From Saccoglossus kowalevskii (Eukaryota > Hemichordata > Enteropneusta > Harrimaniidae), in the NCBI RefSeq assembly GCF_000003605.2, contig NW_003151762.1, positions 150,263-191,262 of the forward strand: DNA of 41,000 bases. Direction: 5' to 3'. The position numbers and the translations under genes are program-made. This document shows, piece after piece, positions 35,177-41,000 of the stretch (the stretch's first letter is position 1; the number at the start of each line of letters is the position of its first letter). The notes below the pieces were generated by a model that saw nothing but the letters and a program-made list of their open reading frames with translations, was not told the DNA's origin and did not search any database.

Positions 35177-35212
35177 ATGGCGGACGAAGAAGCGGAGGAA
35201 CTGGCGAGTCTG
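35177..35212 (+). CDS. rogdi: rogdi exon 1
   Basis: 36 coding bases from ATG to CTG, then donor gtaagat; phase 0 out. Encodes an acidic, Ala/Glu-rich start. A ctttcag string at about 35150-35156 could be a 5'-UTR acceptor or simply part of the promoter. Confidence 0.85.
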
Positions 35213-38200
35213 GTAAGATTTCCAAGTGCCTTGCATAGCGTTGATCACGCCGTGTAATTTATTTCTGTCTAATACACCCAGAATGAAGGGATTCATATCG
35301 GTGGGTTCAACGTGCCAGCTGTGTAGTGTACAAACGACGAGAACTCTATCTAACCGTCGATCATTATACAAGGGTCGATCTCATCGCCAAGAGGACGTTG
35401 CTGTCCACGGTTGCTATTGCACACGAATACATGTTTCATTCATTGAACGATTTAAAACGGATTGAATAAGAAGAAATCCCACAAAAACATCGTTCCAAAT
35501 ACGTTGATCGAAATTCGTGTTAGAGTGAAGTTTCTGCCAGTATACCGATCGTCAAAATATGATCGTGTATATATGAGTCCACGGACTCTCGAAGTAATGC
35601 TCTGTTTACAAATTGTACGTTTATGGGCCTCAAATGAGCTGTAATTTGGATTCTCAGTTCATTTTCAACAACACAGCTCAACTGTCTGAAGGTCTTATGT
35701 AATTGTTTACTATATTATTGTTTATTATTACTTTTGGTTAAATTTACATGTAAGGGTAAACAAAGCCAGACAAATCTAGTAAACATCCTTCTTTGGTGCT
35801 GTCCAAGGGATTGAACAAATTGTTATTCTAGGTGGAGAAATGTCTTTTCTTTATTATAAAATGGAATTTATTGGAAAAATGTATACCACTGTTTAAATCG
35901 AGCAATTCGCAATTGACATCAGTAAGCAATACCACTATATGTATGTAACATGATTATAATACTCTTACAAACAGACTCAATAAGTAAGTAAATTGAAATT
36001 GTAGTCTTATTCATCTTTTCCTGATTCAAAAGAACATAACTGGGGCTTGCTGTTTGTTTCCATTACCTCCAATCTTCTACATATGGACAGTGCATAATAG
36101 TATATTCGTTAAAGACCCAATTCAGTTGCCTGGGCGATTGTTTATTGGAGGTGTGGCTAATGAGTGTCATAGTCTATTTACAAGATGATAACACTAATCT
36201 CCAGAAGCATCAATAGTGGCGTTCACGTTAGGGATCTTGCAAGTGCCGAGGCTCTGGGCAGAGTTGGTATGTGCCGAAACTTATGTGAATGGTCGGGATG
36301 GAGTCAGCACGTGCCGGAAAAAAAATCGATCTCCGTCCCGAAAGATGCTTGGGACAGAAACTCTGCACATGCCGAGATTTGCTGCCTGAACGCTCGACAC
36401 GACCCAAAATTACATCCCCATATGCTGAATCATATTAGTATGGAATGAGCATGACAGGAAATGCAGATATACTAGTATATAATTGGATGCTGTAGTAATG
36501 AATGAAATGAATGGAAACCGACGTCAGCGATGCATATTTATGTGCTGCTCCAACCGCTATTTTCTTGCAATGCTAAATTGACGTGAAAAAATAATTGTTT
36601 TTCGAATCTTCTTTGCTGTTCATGTGCATGATGACTCGTAATAAATACCATACATGTAGCAGCAAATGAATATAATTTCACTATAGCAATTATTATTATC
36701 ATCATATGCGTATCAATTTTCATGTTTGGGTCAAATAATAGATCAACGAATGAGGGTGTGATTTTGGCACGAGCCGAGTCGGCCATAAGTAGGTTCTGAA
36801 TAGCGTGAATGCAACTGCTGTAATCCCTCTGCAAACACAAAGGATTAAAAATTTGGCACGTGCCGAGACCCTGTAACATGAACGTAGTAATGTATAGAGG
36901 AATCTTGTCAGGTTCATTTCCACAGAGCATGGATGGACCTATGCTACACCAGGTTACTAATAACCATAGCTACGTAGGCACATCCCAATGACAAAGCTTG
37001 GTGAATTTATGCGATCGGATGTCAATGAGATCCCAAGCCCAGTTGATAAGTTGCAAAGTTTTATTTTTCAATGGATTGATTTGTGCATATCAGCCCGTGC
37101 ATATGCTTCACGTTTTCTTAAACATAGTAGACAAAAGTAGGAAACATTAAAAATGCCATAGCTCACTCAAAAAGTGCCTAGCTTAAACAGAAACATCAGC
37201 ACTACAAAGGTAAAAGCTCACAGATTTAATTTCCAGTTAGATTCCAACTTATTCGGCTGTGTGTTTAGCACTGAATTGAAAAAAACACAAGTCTATGTGA
37301 TACTATGAGGTTATTACGAGGATACCTCAAAGTATGCAAAAAGACAGTACAGCGAGAGTATCGACTGACGTGCAGCGGAAGTCGATGCAACTGTGTGCTG
37401 TCTGAGTGCATACTTTGAGGAATCCTCGTAATAAGCTTATCATTATACATCTTTTCCTTCCAAGGATAAATCATGGAAATGTCAAAATCCAAAATGTTTA
37501 GAATAGATTCATCTAACTTCTTTGTGTGGAGTCCGGTCAAACCCTGGTGGCAACCATGTTTGTTTTTTCATTATTAGAGGACGCTTGCACGCGTAAATTC
37601 CATATTTAGAATTCACAATTCCTAATATGGTAGAATGAAATTACCCTGTTAAATACCACAAAATTACGGCACGCTGTAACTTATGGCGTTACAGTGACAG
37701 ATGCATATTAATAATAATAATATTTGAAACCGTATCCCAGAGTGGGATCTTATTATATCTGCCCCTTTCGATTTGAATGGGTATGAGCACTTATTGTGAG
37801 TTTTGTCATAGCAGCACTATGATTTGGATTTTTGATTGTGGTGAGATATTTTTCATATGCAAATTCTGTTTTAATTTTCCTATAGGTCCGTAACTCGTTT
37901 TTATGGTTTGTAATGTTTCTGTGCTATGTATTTCAAAGGATTGGTCTAGTTTAAGCATTACTGTTTCAATGACATATCGTACATAGTACACCTCCATTCA
38001 GCACAGACATCCTCCAAAATCTCTTGTGTGCCTGCAGACAGGAATCCTCAAATGACAGACATATCAGACAGTACACCTCCATTCAGCACTGATACCTACC
38101 AAAATCTCTTGTGTGCCTGTGAGCAGAAATCCTCAAATGACAGACATATCAGATAGTAAACCTCCATTCAGCACAGATACCTACCAAAATCTCTTGTGTG

Positions 38201-39223
38201 CCCGCAGACAGGAATTCTCAAATGACAGACATATATCAGATAGTTACATTTTGTACATCTCCATTCAGTAAAGGTACCAAAAAAAGTCTCAAAAACAAAT
38301 GTGTAAACTCAAATGCTTATGATTATTTTTCTCTTCTAACAGAGAGAGGAGTTTCAATGGGTTTTGAAATATGAAGTGCACTCTGTTCTTAAACATCTGA
38401 GGGAAGTTCTACAGGTAATTTGATTGGTTTATCTATTCTCTGGCTACATGACAATTTTTGGATTGCATTGTTGTATCTCAAACAACATTTTGTGATTTGT
38501 ATGTAATTTATTTTTGCAATGATTCATTTTAGTGAATTTGTTATTTTGTATGAAGTCAGCAGAACTATAATTTTAGTGCCAAAAACGTTGTTGTAAAAAT
38601 ATACTTAGTTACATCTTGAATTTATGTAAACTACATTCTAAGATATTCAATGCTTAAGATAGATCAATATCTTCCTAATGTCATCTGAGCAGATGCTGTT
38701 TTGTGTTCAGTGTTTTGGACATTTACATTTCACCAAACATTTTGGTAACTGTAAAATATTGTTCAACAATTAAACTATAATAACAATGATAAATAACTAA
38801 AGAAAATCTCTCTGCAAAAGCCAAACCTTTCTAGTGTGCTACATATTGCTATGCTCCAAAAAACTGCTTGATTGAAAACGAATTTGTTTGCATGTATCTG
38901 TGCCCAATCAATTGAATTACTTTTCTTGGAACTTGTTTGAAAATTTGAGAGTGACACATCATCTCTTGCTCTGAAATGAACTGTTCTGAAGTGTTCTATG
39001 GATTATTTATCTATAATTAGATATGACATTTTAACTAAAAAAGTCACATATTTTATTATTACTAATTTGTGAATTTTCATGTTTTATAATTATGCGAATG
39101 TGAGTACGACAAAACATCAAAAAATTTTTGTTAATTAACTGTTAATAAATGTTTATTACTTGTTAATTGGAATACTATTTTTTAATCAGGAATGTTCCAA
39201 GAGATTTCTTCTGCGTTCTTCAG
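35177..39223 (+). CDS. rogdi: rogdi homologue, first three coding exons, 3'-partial
   Basis: Three plus-strand exons (35177-35212, 38343-38414, 39190-39223) splice in frame to about 47 residues. The start is acidic (MADEEAEELASL), followed by REEFQWVLKYEVHSVLKHL, REVLQ and ECSKRFLLRSS. This matches the N-terminus of Rogdi proteins (human ROGDI has L-EEEF-W-L--EVH-VLK-L--IL-E-S-RF at the same place). Rogdi proteins are usually about 280-290 residues, so most of the gene lies to the right. In mammals ROGDI acts at synapses and has been linked to DMXL2/WDR7 in V-ATPase regulation; loss causes Kohlschutter-Tonz syndrome. The start codon has AAC before ATGG, a good context. Confidence 0.88.
37311..37434. 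repeat. 124-bp foldback hairpin
   Basis: The arms at 37311-37351 and 37394-37434 are inverted copies, 36 of 41 positions pairing (one more as G-U in RNA). They share TTATTACGAGGAT and CCTCAAAGTATGCA. Inside the loop, ATCGACT and AGTCGAT add a seven-base-pair stem. It may be a foldback element or a hairpin RNA precursor; no target duplication is clear. Confidence 0.8.
37985..38275. repeat. 85-bp tandem repeat, about 3.3 copies
   Basis: Units start with agta(c/a)acctccattcagcac at 37985, 38070 and 38155, and share ccaaaatctcttgtgtgcc and tcctcaaatgacagacatat. The fourth copy is truncated and diverged (tacatctccattcag). It lies in rogdi intron 1, about 70 bases before exon 2. Confidence 0.92.
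38343..38414 (+). CDS. rogdi: rogdi exon 2
   Basis: 72 bases, phase 0-0, acceptor ttctaacag and donor gtaattt. Encodes REEFQWVLKYEVHSVLKHL then REVLQ, the most diagnostic segment for the family. Confidence 0.92.
38415..39189 (+). other. rogdi intron 2, nothing recognised
   Basis: 775 bases of AT-rich intron without visible repeats or exons. Confidence 0.7.
39190..39223 (+). CDS. rogdi: rogdi exon 3
   Basis: 34 bases, phase 0 in and phase 1 out, acceptor tttaatcag and donor gtaagtc. Encodes ECSKRFLLRSS, aligning with the E-x-S-x-RF stretch of Rogdi proteins. The following exon was not identified in the window. Confidence 0.87.
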
Positions 39224-40847
39224 GTAAGTCATATGTAATTTTGTCTGTGTCATACTAGAGAGAACAAAGCCAACAAATTTCAAGATTGGTTTTTGGTCCA
39301 TGATTCATAAAATTTTTCTTACTCAGCATACTTGAGGAATAAATTACAGAATACTATGCTGTACTTTTAATTTATTTTCATGCAGAGGATAAATCTATGA
39401 AATCTAGTGGGAATATATTCCCCTCTAGCTTCTGTAGCTATTGTTTCCATTTTGTTTAAAAAACATAGCAAGTCAAAACAAAGTACTGTAGTCAGGATTC
39501 TAATTTGAAAACAAGTGTAACAAATTTCCAGGTTTTTTTTTTTAGTTCAACTGTTGAGAAAATGTCAGTGACCTTACCATAAGTACATCTTGTTTATGCA
39601 CATGCTGCAAACTCTTTTCTTTTCAACTTTTGTTGATGAGATTCTCAGTCATATACTTTGCTGAGTAAACAGTGTCACATGACATGTGTTCTCTTAAATT
39701 TATATTTTCACAATGTCACAGATGTAGAGTAATTAGTAAAAAATGACTGATAAAAAAGCAATGAATTATTGGAATTTCTCTGTATGTTGGAATTTTTATT
39801 ATGCATGTGAAATAGAACTTTAGATGCCTGAAATTTGATCAGACAGCTGACATTATTAATAATAATATATTAATTCATTTTTTCTTCTGATATGCAACAA
39901 AATTACTTAGAGCTTGTACCAAATTGAGTTTTTAACGTGTGAAAGAGTTTTTTGTGAAGCCATATAATTACAAAAATACATATAGTTGTTTATTTATAGA
40001 TTAAATAAAAAATGAGGGTATCTGCAAATAAAGTATAATTGTTTATTATTTTTTAATGTAATATATTGTCTTATAAATTGTATACTGTAGTCTATGTGAT
40101 CAACAACTACAATATACACATATACTATAATAATAATAGAGTGTTATTACATCGTAATGAATAACAAATTCACTTTTGGCTGAACGTAATGAAAGTAAAG
40201 ATAACAAGTAAAAACAGAATGGTAAAATTTAAATAAATATTTAATGCATTTTGTGTTTTTCAAAACACACTTTCTGATATCGTGTCATGTATCTAATTAG
40301 TTTAGGATGGTTAGTATAATAAAGATAATCTTAATAATCTTATTGATATTGTTTTCAGACTGGATAGGGGAGGGGGGATTTCTTTGTTAAATTCAGCATA
40401 CATCAGTGTAATAGCTAGTCTCTAATAAAATGAACTTCATCTTCAATACTGTCACTCCTACACATGTCACAAATCCTATCGTCACTACGTTACCCAGAAT
40501 TACAGGAATTTTAGGTCTACAACACGTTGTAATCGACCGACGATCTGTAATTTTTCCTTCACACAAGGTGCATGTATTTGTATCGGCACAAATTCTGTAT
40601 CTCTGACGAATCAAATACAACAAAGTGATTTGGTTATATTGAGTATGATATGCATCTTTATCATATACCTCGTATTGCCCGGCCTCGTAACGCTATGGGA
40701 ATCCCGATGCGCGAGCCGTGCAATAATTTTCCATATCACGCCCGGGCCCCGTTTACCATATTTGGTAAATGCGTCTATTTCCTGGAACTACTTTCTGTTT
40801 ATAAACAAAGCGCGTAATTTGCGTCTGCGCTTTGACAATGGCTGACG
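39224..40847 (+). other. rogdi intron 3 (part), mostly featureless
   Basis: AT-rich to about 40400, then a short CpG-containing stretch. It has small palindromes TTTACCA-TATT-TGGTAAA (about 40752-40769) and AAAGCGC/GCGCTTT (about 40807-40833). I could not identify rogdi exon 4. Confidence 0.5.
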
Positions 40848-41000
40848 ATATTATTCTGTGGATGGAAAATATACCAAAAACACCAGTTGGACTCATTATT
40901 ACCCTGACGAAAGCCGGCATTCCACCACAACCAATCATAAATATAACTGGTCACAAAAACGTGTCAAGTTTACAGCACTACGATACTCACATTCAGCTGG
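40840..41000 (+). pseudogene. Crypton-type tyrosine recombinase C-terminal fragment, probably decayed, cut by window edge
   Basis: An open frame (ATG at 40840) ends in TLTKAGIPPQPIINITGHKN followed by VSSLQHYDT. This fits the end of the tyrosine recombinase catalytic domain: helix and A-G-I/V, then h-x-x-h-x-GH-x-S/N with the second catalytic His, then S-L-x-x-Y with the nucleophile Tyr. GHKN-x-x-SL-x-x-Y is typical of Crypton and related DUF3504 proteins. The residues where H-x-x-R should stand (about 11 before AG) lack the Arg, so this is probably a degenerate copy. It lies in a rogdi intron. It could alternatively be an unrelated gene's first exon. Confidence 0.45.

Larger units (their letters stand above)
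35213..38342 (+). other. rogdi intron 1
   Basis: 3.1 kb. It holds repeated GTGCCGA/GCACGTGCC motifs (36230-36370, 36760-36870), a 124-bp foldback hairpin (37311-37434) and an 85-bp tandem repeat (37985-38275). No further exon is seen. Confidence 0.7.

Noticed and set aside
36538..36930. 130-codon minus-strand frame
   Set aside because: No recognisable protein features; it lies within rogdi intron 1 and overlaps the repeated E-box motifs.
39386..39458. Possible rogdi exon 4 after atgcag at 39379-39385
   Set aside because: The phase fits and EDKSMKSSG is vaguely like the expected loop, but no good donor follows and the frame soon stops. It was left out of the gene model.

Overview
This is animal nuclear DNA: AT-rich, intron-rich, with GT-AG introns, phase-1 exons and secreted-protein domains. 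I cannot name the species. The repeat types and domain repertoire fit a marine invertebrate (lophotrochozoan or non-vertebrate deuterostome); nothing looks bacterial or viral.

Positions 28-30730, minus strand: one large gene fills three quarters of the window. Read from 30730 leftwards it has 31 coding exons. Exon 1 encodes a signal peptide and the start of a Reeler domain, and exons 2-3 complete that domain. Exons 4-31 each encode one complete six-cysteine EGF-like domain, and all of them are phase 1 at both ends. All 30 junctions join without a stop, giving about 3.8 kb of coding sequence (about 1,270 residues). The gene runs off the left edge. The product should be a secreted or cell-surface protein with an N-terminal Reeler domain followed by at least 28 EGF repeats. 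Many repeats carry Notch-type O-glucose and O-fucose consensus sites, and the last ones visible resemble calcium-binding EGFs. The array partly grew by tandem duplication of a four-exon block (7777-10483 and 5261-7534). One exon pair in that block is nearly identical while its neighbours have diverged, which suggests gene conversion. The leftmost exon has an apparent 1-base deletion.

The introns hold a 240-bp tandem array ending in a hairpin (18.3-19.6 kb), a short inverted-repeat element at 6025-6181 whose paralogous intron is an empty site, a GC-rich hAT-like miniature element (10568-10856), several minisatellites (one overlapping a splice donor) and a possible solo LTR (25.6-26.4 kb).

Positions 30731-35176: intergenic space between two divergent genes. 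It holds short-motif arrays and palindromes but no gene I can support.

Positions 35177 to the right edge, plus strand: the first three coding exons of a rogdi homologue, recognised from the EEF-W-L--EVH-VLK-L core. Its introns hold an 85-bp tandem repeat and a 124-bp foldback hairpin. At the extreme right there is a fragment resembling the C-terminus of a Crypton-type tyrosine recombinase.
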